A stretch of 64,000 nucleotides of DNA from Nemopilema nomurai. Its lineage: Eukaryota; Cnidaria; Scyphozoa; Rhizostomeae; Rhizostomatidae. Position 1 is the stretch's first letter. Every line of letters begins with the position of its first letter. This document shows, one piece after another, positions 24,984 through 37,000 of this stretch. Below the pieces are notes generated by a model that was not told the origin of the DNA, made no database searches, and saw nothing but the letters and a program-made list of their open reading frames with translations. Position numbers and translations under genes: made by a program. The stretch lies in assembly GCA_003864495.1 (NCBI GenBank), contig ML133422.1, positions 2,969,601-3,033,600 on the forward strand, given 5' to 3'.

Positions 24984-27545
24984 ATGGCCCAACACCTTGG
25001 CCTCGTATGCGCCTGCAATCTTTGCTGTATAGAAGAAACGCCCCTGGTTGCTGCGGACGGTTTGCTGTTTCGCTGCTCCTTCAATGGGAGTTCGTACATA
25101 CCCACAGAAATTGTCAGCCTGATGGAGCTGATTCAACTACTGCAAGAAAAAATCAACGATATCTCAGCAACAAAGCGTTCTCTTTCGGTATGTGATTTGA
25201 CTACATTTTATCTCTAGAAGACTTCGTTATCTTGGTAGAAGCCTGCATTATTAAATCTTTTCGTTTTATTTTGCACAGGATTATTTCACTTTGAAGAGTT
25301 TAAACTCAAGTTATTCAACATGTACTGTTCGTAGTCGAATTTGTGTCTTCGTTAAGATAATTACAGGGATATTTGTGTTACTTTTTACAGGGAATATTGG
25401 TCTCTCTATTTGTTTTTGCGTTTATAAATCACTTAATTGATTGCAAATTAAACAACAAACTTAGACGGGAAGCTACTGGAAGTTATAACTGCAAATACGT
25501 TTGTGATAAAAAACTCTTGAGCTTTTTGGATGTTTCTAATCGTATAAAGTTAATCCAGGCACACACTGGGACATAATCCTTAAAATTGCGCAACGTTAAG
25601 TTGCGGTAAACTTCTAGGACAAGGTCACGATTGAAGAATTAAATGGAGAGAAAGTAACTTGAAACATGGCTCAGAGAATCAATTCACTAGAAATAGAAAA
25701 TCGCTGAGAACAGAGGTCCAGGGGAATTAACCCTTCTTTAAAGCCACATAATGGTTCCATTCTTTGGTAATTTATCGTTCGGTTCATAATCTGCAATGAC
25801 ATCACTGTATGTCTTTAAAATTTTAACCGAGGCACATAAACTGACTGCTATAAAATAAATCGAAATGAATGTTAGATATAATCAAATTTAGACTTGGTCG
25901 GGTGTGCATATGAAGTCGGTCTTCTATTACGCTCGATGTTCCAACACCTTGTGAATTGCCCTGCAGTATTTGGTATGTGTTCGAAAGGGACAGGGACAGC
26001 TTGAATCATTTGTTAGCGCTTATGCTAAAACACTTTTGTGTAGGGATCTGATTTGCTCTCGTGGAATTGGTGAAAGAATTTTAGAGAAATGGAAAATTGA
26101 CGATGATATAGTTCCAAGCATTTTAAACAAAAATTTTATTCGTTTATTTGTTTGATGCCTATTCTTCTATTCGCTTCAACGACGTTTCCTATTTATGTCT
26201 GCTTCCCTCAAAATGTTTTGTACTCATTTAGTTAGACTGTTTTAATAGCCAACTTTATTGATAGACAACTCCCAATAACCTTGGTCAACTATCATTTATA
26301 GCTCAAAATGCAAGCCGCTCGAGATATAGGCGTGATGGAGCTGTTCATTATTAGGGGACAGGCGACCCCCATGTTCTACCTGTTAAAGTGCTAAGGCTAT
26401 GTGGACCAACTTATCTACTCTCCTGTATATCCTTTGTCCTTTAACCTTTAACCTTTTTAACCTCTGACCTGTAACCCATCCCTGTTGCTCTAGCTGCTAA
26501 TAACGGGTGACTTCGTGGTCATGGCGTAATGGGAGCTTATCTTTTGCAATAATTTGCAGGCTTCTGAAAAGTGGAGTAAACAGAAAACAATGCTTTCTCC
26601 TTGGCAGATGAGCCCCGTTTCCTGTGCCAAAACCGGTCCCATTATTTGAAAGACAATTAAATGCGTAATTACCACAGGCAGCGATGACGTATTACAAGAC
26701 TTCTCTTTCAAAACATTCGTTCAATTGTTAATGAAGGTGGCACAAGCAGATCTTTTCATTGGCGCCTCCATATCTGCTTTCCGATTACGTCATCGCTAGC
26801 TTCTCTCATTCAATTTACTTTCCCAATGCAGTCGCTAAAGTACAGTACCACTTCATGTTAAGCAAAGGGCCCTATCATAATGATGTATAAACAGGATCTA
26901 GGTACATGGCTTAAACATTCTACACCCTAAAGCATCAACTTACTCTGTGCCACAGTATTTTTACCAGAGTCTACATGTATTTTTATGGTTTTCTAGTTCA
27001 CCGCAAGCCACGACAGACATGACAAACGACGAAACCTCAGCGACCACAACAGCAACAAGATATCAATATTCAAAAGTCGGTCAACATCAGAATCATCTCC
27101 CCAGTCACCCCGCAAATGGAGGGATCGATCTTGGTCAGCCTCGTCTTTAAACAAGAATGCCTCTTCTCCAAACTTGAAGTCGATGCCCAATTCGATACTC
27201 TTGAAATGCACAGACAAGCGAGAGATGTCGACAAAAGGGTCGGCATCTGACGTCATAAGTCTACAGGGGACCGAGACAGAATTGAAGCGAAAGTTCGCGG
27301 AGCAGCTCTCGTGGGTAAAAGAAAACGGGCGGGATTTTGTTGCCCTAGAGACATTGAAGACGACAACCGAGGTATCTGCTTTGCTTTGCGTCCTCACGGA
27401 AAGTAAGTCACCGACTTTGATACAGTTGAAAGTAAACTGCAGTGAAACGATAACAATTTCTTATCATTTCTTGGAGAAATTCAAGCAAGAGTTTATGATG
27501 CTAAAAGTGAATGACAATTACTGCATGTTCATGGCGCCATTTTAA
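24984..27545 (+). CDS. Gene A: unrecognised two-exon protein, paralogue of gene B
   Basis: I do not recognise this family. Exon 1 (24984-25187) and exon 2 (26997-27545) join in phase 0 at consensus sites (TCG then GTATGT; TTTCTAG then TTC), giving 250 residues. Residues 1-68 hold a small Cys-containing domain (VCACNLCC, AADG, RCS, SYIP) with a helical end. Residues 69-160 are basic and Ser-rich (RSTSES, SPQSPRK, RSWSASS), possible phosphorylation or 14-3-3 sites. Residues 163-250 form a compact C-terminal domain ending FMMLKVNDNYCMFMAPF. That domain matches gene B without gaps at 39 of 88 positions, so both are real protein-coding genes. No signal peptide or membrane segment is seen. The ATG at 24984 aligns with the start of gene B, but the frame is open back to an acceptor at 24969, so an upstream exon (perhaps 20110-20181) is possible. 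Function unknown. Confidence 0.8.
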
Positions 27546-28768
27546 ATTATTTCTCAATGCCTTTTAATTTAAACATACAGCATTTTGTTTTGGTTTAAAT
27601 TTACCGCATCGATAATTCTGACTTAGGCCCTAAACAAATCTCAAGGTGCATTATGACAAATGTGGTGTTTGTTGAACGTTTGGTAAAAGCGAAATACTAC
27701 TTGTGTTCGACTTGGGCTAACATACAAATACATATAACGTGATTTAGGCCTGTTGATAGGCTTATCGACATTTTTGGTTGTTAACATTCTCCCCGTTACT
27801 GTTCATCTGTAGAGTGAAATGTTCGAAGAGTAAATTATATATGGAGCTAGAACGTCAAAAAGATGTTTAAATTAGCAACGACTTTTTTGTTCATTGCGTT
27901 TGGTAGACAATTATATCTATATAAAGAATTTAAGTCAACCAATTCCAACATTCGTTACAAAAGAATTGATTTTCCAGGAGCTGAAAATGCGTTGAAGTCT
28001 TTTTAAAACGCAGCATTATGCAAGAGTTTGTGGTAGATGCTCTCCCTCGCCCCCTTGTTGCCACCCCATGAAGGGAACTACATTCCTATACTCGCAAAGG
28101 TATTCATTCCTTGGCTTTCGCCCTTAGAGAAAGCTCGTTGAATCCATTATGGATTTGTAAATAAGATTGATGCATTAATAGAACCTTGGCATCGAATTTC
28201 AAGTTACTTTGTACATAGTTGTTTTACTAACTAGTTCAAGTTATGGGAAATGGTTTAACTTGTTTTTAAGAATTTTTGAAATATATTCTTAACAAGGATC
28301 AAAAGGGTATTTATGTTGATCTTTTGTCGGTAGACTTTCTACAAATCACCCCATAAACCCGGTTAATAAAAAGAAGTAAACAACTTCGAATGGGGTCAAC
28401 ACGACCTAGAACAAGAAGCAGTCAACAAGTTTAGAAATCTCTCTGATGTTACAAATCTTGTCTCACTTCGGGAGGCCGGCATATATAAAGGCAAGTGAAA
28501 AGCCATTAGAAATGGGTACCACCTGTCTCTGTTCTTCATATTTGTTCTATGTAAACGTGGCTCCTACATGATAGTTCAAGGAATCTAGGTCCCACTCATA
28601 ATAGAAGATATACCCCTATTCATGGTAGGGCAGCCCCTATATAACCATGCTACAGGAGACTTAGTGCAAAAAATGCTTCATTGGTTCAAAATGAAATCTT
28701 CTCTAGGGAGAATATCAAAGATTATGATCAAGAAAGCGTTTGCTGGATATGAGCAGCAACATGTAATC
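27546..28768. other. Gene A 3' flank
   Basis: AT-rich sequence expected to hold the gene A 3' untranslated region. No open frame of interest or structured repeat was seen before the transposon-like element at 28769. Confidence 0.5.
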
Positions 28769-28990
28769 TTAAAGGCATTGATATATTGTAAATGGAAAGC
28801 GTATACCCAAATTGCAAAAATTGCTGAGTCATTATGATAGCTCCGTTAATCTGATTGGATGGCAAACAAACTGCACACATGATGTTATAACCTCGCAGTT
28901 AATGTCTGATCACATGAAAGTCGATTTATCACATGAAAACAGACAACAGCCCGTGGAAAACCGCTATTTACCACGACTCAATGCTTTTAA
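28769..28990 (+). mobile_element. TTAA-flanked MITE, copy 1 (piggyBac-type)
   Basis: A 222-base element (counting both TTAA ends) beginning TTAAAGGCATTGA and ending TCAATGCTTTTAA, so it has imperfect terminal inverted repeats of about 12 bases or more. It is nearly identical, in inverted orientation, to the element at 31521-31742 over the full length. The TTAA target duplication is the hallmark of piggyBac-family insertion. It encodes no transposase; the matching open frame in both copies is better explained by recent common origin. It lies between the 3' ends of genes A and B. Confidence 0.8.
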
Positions 28991-29692
28991 AGAAACTTTT
29001 ACTAAAATTTTTCCATGTCAATTGGCTACTTTCCAGTTCACATTACCTCATATCTCATCGGTCTAAATAACATTTGAAGGGGTGGAGCGCTCAGGTCGTG
29101 AACTGCCCACGCAGATAGTTAAATTAGTTTATGACATCACTACTTGTTTTCGTCCCTCGTCTGATTGTATCTCCATTGATTAGGGTCATTGGATTGTTCT
29201 TGTGATCTTTCCTTCGGTTGTCTTTTGTCGCAAGGATTAACCCCTGGAAATCGGAGCCCGTTGAAAATCCTTGGCAAAACTAAAAGATGGGTGTGGCAAT
29301 TGAGAAAGCAGAATGTTTATTCTGGATGAAAACTACGACTGGATCAAAAGCGCAGATTTTGTCGCATTCAATCTACGCCGGGTTTTCATTTATTTTTTAG
29401 AACGACACGTAAAAATTGAAACAAAAATTTTCCCTCGCGACTGATCTGAGATGCCGGCCAGGCATCAAAGCACAAATCTTCAAATTTTTCGATCATCACA
29501 ACTTGTTTATTCTATGAATTAAATAACTCAATACCTGCTAAAACAATCTCAAATCTACAAAAATATCATAAATCTTTCACATAGTTTATTATCTGGCATT
29601 ACTAGATTTACGGAATAATTTATCTGCCCCATAAAACGTGGCAAAACCAAACGCCCATTCTGAACGGGGCCTCTTTCTGACACCAGACGACA
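28991..29692. other. Gene B 3' flank
   Basis: Expected to hold the gene B 3' untranslated region (minus strand). No gene or clear repeat seen. Confidence 0.45.
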
Positions 29693-30726
29693 TTAGAACG
29701 GGGCTATGAATAAACAGTAATCAGAGTTTAATTTCAGCATCATGAAATCCTGCTTGAAGTCATTTATCGCTTGGTAGCAGAGCGTTAAACTGCAGTCCGC
29801 ATTCACTTCAATGTCTATAACCGTCGGAAATTTGTTTTCGATGATCGCTTCAAGTAAGGCTGATGTCTCCATGACGCTTCGCAGCGTCTCCATATACACA
29901 TAGTCACTGTCTGCTTCGCAGAGGCCCCGTATCTGTTGGGTGTATTTCTCTTTGAGTAGGCGTTCTTCGTCGGTAATCGATGACGTAGACTCCACGCTAT
30001 TCTTGTCCAGATCCCTCAACTTGGTCGCGGCTCTTAGAAGCACAGAGTGCGGGGATTTCAATGAGGAAGAACGCGATCTCGTTGAGCTGTTCATTTTTCT
30101 CATCTGTGGTGGGGAACTCACTGAGCTCTGAGAACTTGACGAATCGCCAAAACTGAGGCTCCTTACATGACTAGCATTGCCATCAACGCCTTTTCTTGCG
30201 ATTCTCTGAAAGATTGTAGTTTTGAAAATGAGAAAAAATTCACACGAACTAACAGAGTTTGGATACACTTATTTCGCTTTGGCAAACATCAAAATTTACA
30301 TCACAACTTATATCTACAAGAAATGCGCCTTTCAATTTATAGAGGCAGTAACCTAAAAACAATAAGTGATATTCCTTCGAAAACATGGCGTTCTATAAAG
30401 ACTCGCTTTTAATTGTCCAAATCTCACTAAAAGTCACCGCGTTTCTGATAGAAAAGAAGTACTTGGAGTCGAGCACTTGATTAGGCTGGAAAAGTTCTAG
30501 CCACGTGTTTCAGGCTACAGAAACTCACCGGAGAGGCATCTGGCGTTATGCAGGCATTGATTATCCGCCTTACGCAGTCAATAAACTCGTTGAAGCCAAT
30601 CATTTGCTGTGGTACGTAGGAGTTTTCGATAATGGAACACTTCATCATGTGGCCATCGGCACAAATAATGGGCTGCTTGTCTATAAGAAGGGGGCAATTG
30701 ACAACATCACATGTCTTCCCCATCAT
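29693..30726 (-). CDS. Gene B: unrecognised two-exon protein, paralogue of gene A
   Basis: Family not recognised. Exon 1 (30726-30529) and exon 2 (30205-29693) join in phase 0 (CCG then GTGAGT; CTTTCAG then AGA) to give 236 residues. The N-terminal domain has CDVVNCP, CADG, KCS and SYVP in the same order as gene A. The middle is Ser/Arg-rich (RSLSFGD, SSVSSPP, RSRSSSLKSP). The last 88 residues align ungapped with gene A, 39 identical, ending FMMLKLNSDYCLFIAPF. The intron sits at the same place as in gene A, between the Cys domain and the linker, and is only 323 bases, against 1.8 kb in gene A. The start could be the ATG at 30726 or the next codon; the frame also stays open back to a strong acceptor (CTCTTCTCCAG) before 30770, so an upstream exon near 34032 is possible. 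Tail-to-tail with gene A. Confidence 0.82.
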
Positions 30727-30749
30727 GGATTCTCTCCCAGACACTGTTA

Positions 30750-30757
30750 TGACGTCA
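30750..30757. promoter_or_regulatory. Full CRE/ATF palindrome TGACGTCA upstream of gene B
   Basis: Perfect palindrome 23 bases upstream of the gene B ATG. It parallels the two CREs upstream of gene A. If gene B is spliced from a far upstream exon, these bases would be coding (within DDV) and the match could be chance. Confidence 0.4.
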
Positions 30758-31520
30758 TCTACTGCACGACCTGGAGAAGAGACAGGATTTTAGTTCCCTC
30801 AAACAAAAGGCAATAAGATTTGGATTATGATTAAAAAATCGGTCGGTTGCTCCAGAAAAGCTTAGACGCGTTCTAGCAACGCATATCATAACCAGAGAAC
30901 ACCAAAATTTGAATGCAAAGGATCGCAATTTAGTTTGTTCGGCAATTAAGCGTAGTCTCGCCTTTTGCAGTCACACCGCATAAACAAATCCAATTCATAG
31001 AGTCCAAGCACATAATTAATATATTTTTGTTAATAAGACTGTCTCGATTCAAAACATAGATTTCAATATGGGGTTGAGAGTGAAAATTAGATACAGAGGG
31101 GTTTGCAATTGATCAAGGGTGTAGAAACCACCTTTAAGGTGGGGCAGAAGCTTGCAGACAGAAAGGGCCAATTGGTGGGCTGTAAAGGAGAGCATCATCG
31201 AAATTGCTGACTGATGGGGGCGCATGCTCCCCTGTGCACTTGGTTCCGAGGGGCAATTCACTCTTGCAAAGAGCGTACGAGGTTTTCACGAAAACAATAG
31301 GACTTCCAGGGATTTTTTATAAATCAATCGGATATTCACAAGAGGTGTACGATATTTTTGGGGGTGATTTGCCCGTTGCCTGTTCCTGCGAAGATGGTTT
31401 TCATTAGAAGCAACACAAACGATTTTATTAAATCAATTATTAAACTGTCCAAGGAAGAAGCCATGTAAACCAAACATCTTTTAATGCGCTCATATTTAAT
31501 CCATTCACGAAAAGCCATGG

Positions 31521-31742
31521 TTAAAGGCATTGAGTCATGGTAAATAGCGGTTTTCCACGGGCTGTTGTCTGTTTTTATGTGATAAATCGGCTTTCATGTG
31601 ATCAGACATCAACTGCGAGGTTAAAACATCATGTGTGCAGTTTGCTTGACAGCCAATCACATCAACGGAGCTATCATAATGACTCAGCAATTTTTGCAAT
31701 ATGGGTATACGCTTTTCATTTATCATGACTTAATGCCTTTAA
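31521..31742 (-). mobile_element. TTAA-flanked MITE, copy 2 (piggyBac-type), inverted relative to copy 1
   Basis: This is a 222-base element bounded by TTAA. Its ends, TTAAAGGCATTGAGTCATGG and (inverted) TTAAAGGCATTAAGTCATGA, form clear terminal inverted repeats of about 20 bases. The body matches copy 1 with scattered substitutions. The pair flanks gene B (2.5 kb between elements) in opposite orientation, forming a large inverted repeat. Confidence 0.85.
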
Positions 31743-34031
31743 TGAAATCTTTTGCATCGTCAAAGAACTGCAAACTAGAGTTCGTGATCGTGACGGAGCT
31801 CTCATTTCACAGCCACAGGTGAAAATTTGTGTCAACAAAGACTAGGCAGACTGACGTCATTAGCACTGGCAGTTGCAGCGAAGAAAACAGACGTTATTGG
31901 GTGTTGAAATCGGGGCATTGAAGACTCACCCTCATGTTGCAATAACGAAACGGGTCATGTAATCAATTACTTTTCTTGGGTCAAAATATTCGTGTCTTGC
32001 ACAGCGAACTTTTATTTATTTGTTTGATTTTTTCAAATATTACATCTTTGCTCACTGATGTCTTTGCCTGGGAAAGGTTTGCGTGACTTTTCATGTGTAC
32101 GTTGGAGCTAAAAGTGTAATTTGCCCCTGGTGTTGACAAGCATTGAATACGCGATGAGACTCTTATCAGACAAGCTTAAAATGGCGAGACTGGGGAGGGG
32201 GGTGGCATGATGTAAGCTCTCAAATCTCCAGTGAGGTTTTATTGTTTGAAGAATTTATAACTGTTCTTTATTGAGAATAATTACAGGTTGATATACAAAT
32301 ATGGAACACACCCTTAGGTGCAAAACCTTTAAATGTCCCTAGTTAGTGGAATGTAATTATCTAGTTTAGGTCAATTGTCATAGTTATACCAACAATAAGA
32401 CTGAAAACTGAATCAATCACGCTTACTGTATAACGGAAAATGGCTAACAAAACGACACGAGGCGACAGAAAGCAGACATTGAAAGATAAGCACTGCCACG
32501 AATAGGCATTCATTAACGCGGCAAGATTTTCGCTAGCGTCCAACTCGTTAAATAGAAAACCATGCAAAGACCTTTATTGAGGCAACTCAAGCGGTCCTCG
32601 AGCCGAGAAAGAGGCGGGCCTGAAACCAGTTTATTCCGTCCCAAAACAACAGCCCTTCCCGTGTCTCGCTATTTTTAGTTACATTATATGTGTGAATATT
32701 GTTCTCGTCGCCAGAGTCTTTGGTAAACAAGCACCTTGGTTGAAGCACTGCGCCAGAGAACCTCTTGTTGTTGATCGTGAAAAATGTCAACAAATGACGT
32801 GGGAAAAATGCATTCAAAACATTTATGTTCCGCAAACCAATTACCGTATATGGATAGGCCGTAATTCTTCAATGGACTGTTTGAATTGCAATCAAAACGT
32901 ATTAACAGGATAGGATTCCAAAAAACGGTCATATATTCTTCGACAACATTTCTAGACTGAATGCAATGTTTTGTCACTGCACACGGCCCACTTTAAAACT
33001 TTTATTTACAAATTCTCTCTTTTCAGTCACTATATGTTTATTTTTCTAAATTTTTTGCATGCGTCGGCTGCATTTTCTTATAACAAAGGCCTTTCGGAAG
33101 AGTTTCCTACCTCCCGCCAACACTGCTTCATAAACCATTCTATTTGAAGATTCACAATAAACGCCACCCATCAAAACATTAAAGCAATTGAGGAGGAAGA
33201 CATATTTGCCTACAAATTCTTATCCTTTGTAGTGAAGAAATGCCCATTATATTTGGTCTCTAGAATACGAAGGACCACAACAACAACTTTAATTTACGGG
33301 ACAACGGTTGTCCGGCAACATTCGATGGCAGACAATTGTGGATGTTGACCTTTGAAAGGGCGGGCAAATTACGTAATATGGTCACCCGTTATTTGTTTGA
33401 GTTCGGCATGGAAATAAAAACACGTTGATTTTTATCTGAATCACGATTCAAAATTCAAGCGTCCTGCGATTCAACAATCCTAGCTGATGAGCGTCCTGTT
33501 TTTTTAAACGGTCTGGGAACAGAAAAGTTTACGAAAATACAAACGCCGCGACAGTAACTAAAACAGGAACATTTTATTAAAAAACGTGCGTCTGTTACCA
33601 GACGGGCCATGAGAGAAAGAAGGAGAGATGTTTGTGACCCGTGGTGTTTATCATCGTCGGGTCCCTTTAACTTGGCAAGTTATATCTATGACACCAAGTC
33701 CAAAAAAGACCTTAGGCCAATTCATCGTAATTGCAGCCTGGCAGTCATTCTAGCCTTACTCGTGCTCTATATCCTCCATCCTTTCTAAAGAATCTCTAGA
33801 TTCATAATCCCATAATAGATTTTCGAATTGTAACAGCTTAGTTTAAGCCAGAGCAAGGGTAATTAATGGATCAACGATTTTTATGTCTTTGAGACCTGAA
33901 ACATTTAGGTACAACCCACTTCTTGTTCTCTCAACCAAACGATGCAACAATTAGACGCATTTTAAAGCCACAGAAAATAAGCAATTAATCGCGATTAATG
34001 TTCATCATAACTGAATTCAATTAAAACTTAC

Positions 34032-34038
34032 CAATCAT
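34032..34038 (-). other. Candidate 5' coding exon end of gene B (ATG ATT G, donor GTAAGT)
   Basis: On the minus strand an ATG at 34038 is followed after seven bases by a consensus GTAAGT donor, leaving phase 1. The strong acceptor before 30770 needs exactly phase 1 to enter the gene B frame, so the join would read M-I-G-R-A-V-D-D and on to the ATG at 30726. The frame upstream of 34038 is also open for about 37 codons. Only splice grammar supports this. Confidence 0.25.
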
Positions 34039-37000
34039 TGTAGAAATCTTTCTTCCACTAAACTTGTCTCTATCAAACGAACGTTTCTTCGCGCCAAAAT
34101 CAGATCCGTTTAAACTTAGGACGTAGAGGCAGCGAGTTCTCCAGATTCATCAATCGCACGAAGCTCTTTCGACCAAGTCTTCCCCTGCCCACAGGTCCTC
34201 TCCAACTCATCTATTCAGCTCTTTACCTTAATGACCTGCAGAAATACAGAATTTAAAACAGGTTGCGCGTTCCATTCATATATGATTCACTGGGCTTCCG
34301 TTCCTTCTGTTTTTCTAATGTTTTTTTAACCAAGCCATAGACCAATTCGCTGTTACATCTCTTTCTTTTTCGTGCCTCTCCAGCGGGGGACGTACTGAGA
34401 ACCGACCCTCAACCTGAGGACACGAAACTTTGAAACAACTAGCACGGGGGTTATGACGTCTTATCATTCTCACCGACAAGAACAACCTATTGTTCTGTAA
34501 TGGCATGACACACGGGGGATGAGTAAACACAAAAGCGGATCCTCTCATTTATTTTCCCAAACACCATCAACTTTGCGAAGTATCTGTTTGCCGGGAAGTA
34601 AAACACTTGAAAAAAGAATTGCGATCGTGAATCAACCGCATGTGAATCGAGTTCCCCTCCTAAATTTTCACCTTTTGACTTTTCTTTTTGGATTATATCA
34701 TCGAGAAGTGCTATTTCCTTGTAATCCAGCCAAACGTCCCACATTACTTTCCTGACTGTGATTTACAAAGGTTTATTAGAAACCTTAGCTGTCATCGTTT
34801 GTCTCCATTATCTTGTAAGAAAAACGGCAAAATAAAAACGCCACAGACAGCTTTTAGACATGACATGATGAGCCCATTCTTGCAGCAACGATTGTTGACG
34901 TAACTTGAGTTAGCTTCTAAATAAAGACAGAATAAGTTCAAAAAGGATTTGGTGGTTTTGGTTCAAGCTTTTTTGTCTTTGGTTTTGTTTGCCGATTTAA
35001 CCTTTGACGTTGTAGACCTAACAAGTCAACAAGTTAAGCTTCCTCACGGGATGACGTAATTCAAGTGGGAGGCGATCAACAGCAGTGCCTCCGACGATAC
35101 TGCGAAACAAAGATCGAATATAAAGGAATTAAAAAATTTTTAAGTAGTTTAAAATGGTGCAATTTGCAAAACTTGACAGTCATGGCCCCCGGTCTGCGAA
35201 AGCCCTGAGCCAGAATGAAGACGAAAAAAATTTAAATGAAGTTTGCATGGACCCTTGAGTTGATATTAATGCGGCACACTGGTTTCCGAAATGCACATTC
35301 CAGTCAGCATGTCTTGAGCCCAGCAGCTGAGAAATCTTTTTTGGATGCGAGTGGCCTAATTTTAGAAAGCTGTCCACTCATGGGGCCTGAAATTATCCTT
35401 TCCGCATTTTCACCACGGGAGTGCTTGAGCTTGTACAATTTCCATTTTGGGTGTTGTCACAGACTGGTATTTGTGTTAGAGAAAGTGTTTCTTCGGACCT
35501 TCGGAAAGCTGCTTGGAAAACCCCATTAATTGATATCATGCCCCATCCTAGCGGCAGAAATGTTTCTGTAGAGTTGCAGCAACAACAAGCAAACTTGACA
35601 TATACAACACCCTTTCTCTCCATCTAAATTTTAATTCATCATAGCAAACTATAATGAATAACTTTATGGTGTCAGTCGAATAACTCTAATGATGGCACGG
35701 TCATGAACAAGGGAAAAATCCCATACCCTAGTTCATTTGCTTCTAAGCATTAGAACGCAGTATAGTTCTTTTGTATCACTAGTATACAATTGTGCTTTAT
35801 CATGGCATCACTTCAATCAAACCTCCCTCGTTTGCCACTAACGGAAAGTAAGAGTGGGCTCTATGGCCTAGACAAAATACCTGATTTTCTAATGTTGCTT
35901 ATGCACGGACCAAAGCAAAGACAACCAACCTTTGCAGAAGCTTCATTTGGCATCAAAATGCATTGAACAACTACAATGGAAAGACCTTTTTCTGGCAGAA
36001 GATCGAACTTGAAATACACATGTTTGTGTTTTTAACTTCTTAAGCACATGTCTTAAAACTAACTCGTGTAAGGTGTGGGTCATAAACTCGCGAGGTGTGA
36101 AGGCGTCTGGTCTCACCTGTTGCCTCCACACTTGTTTTGGCCTTGCATTTACGTAAATGCTCTTTCAATCAACAGAGTTGCGTGAGAACGTGGTTCCAAT
36201 CTGGCAACCTTCCATCTCGAACATAAGTACGAATCAGCCCTTTCCAGCAATCATTTGATTATCTGTTTCATCATTACGTCAGCGGTGGTGCCCATGCCTC
36301 GTGCGATACTAAGACTTAGCATTACAATGGGCAACTTTTCTTGCAGATTCAAAAGCAAGTAAGATGAAGTCGGCGTGCTTGCTTGTGATACCCGCTACTT
36401 CTGAGTCCTTTTGTGAGCCGAATGCCTAGGCAGAAAAACCAGAGGCTGGGCGCGTAATAAAGTACTGAAGTGATTACGTCACAAGAAGTTAGTACTTGAA
36501 TAAATGTTTTGTAGTACAAAACTTCACAATCCCCAGAAACAGTGGAATCGTGATTTTGACATGCTTTCCTTATAGCAACATGCTTTTAGAATATTTCCAT
36601 TTCGACCATTTATCCGAAATGAGCATTGTAAAACACTTCTGAATTTTGGAGGTAAGCGGAATGTGGTACAAATATCATGAGGCACATAATGCCGCCTAGG
36701 AACCAACCCCATTAAGCCTCTCGGTCCTGGTTTATAGATTTTAAGCCAACTCGAAATATTTTTACATCCCGTAAAATTTTGAACATATCTGATTTTTCCT
36801 ATTTGAAGGTATTTTATGGTGTTCCTTCAGCATATGTAATCGAAATTGGGTAAATTAGAAAAATTGATTTTGATGACGTCACACTTAAGCCCCTTGTTGA
36901 AAACAAGAGCTTCGACCAAAATTTATTGCTCTTACAATCACTGATCGGAACCAAGGTCTGTTATCAGTGAAAGAATTCATTTTCCTGATAGCATTCAGTT

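Noticed and set aside
26993..27397. 134-codon minus-strand frame opposite gene A exon 2
   Set aside because: Antisense shadow of the Ser-rich linker and C-terminal domain of gene A.
28812..29066. Open frame in the 222-base element, repeated at 31535-31726
   Set aside because: At first it looked like a third shared protein domain. Both copies lie inside TTAA-bounded inverted-repeat elements, and similarity continues through the non-coding ends, so it is a MITE and not a gene.
30505..30816. 103-codon plus-strand frame opposite gene B exon 1
   Set aside because: It is the antisense shadow of gene B, whose minus-strand frame is conserved in gene A.
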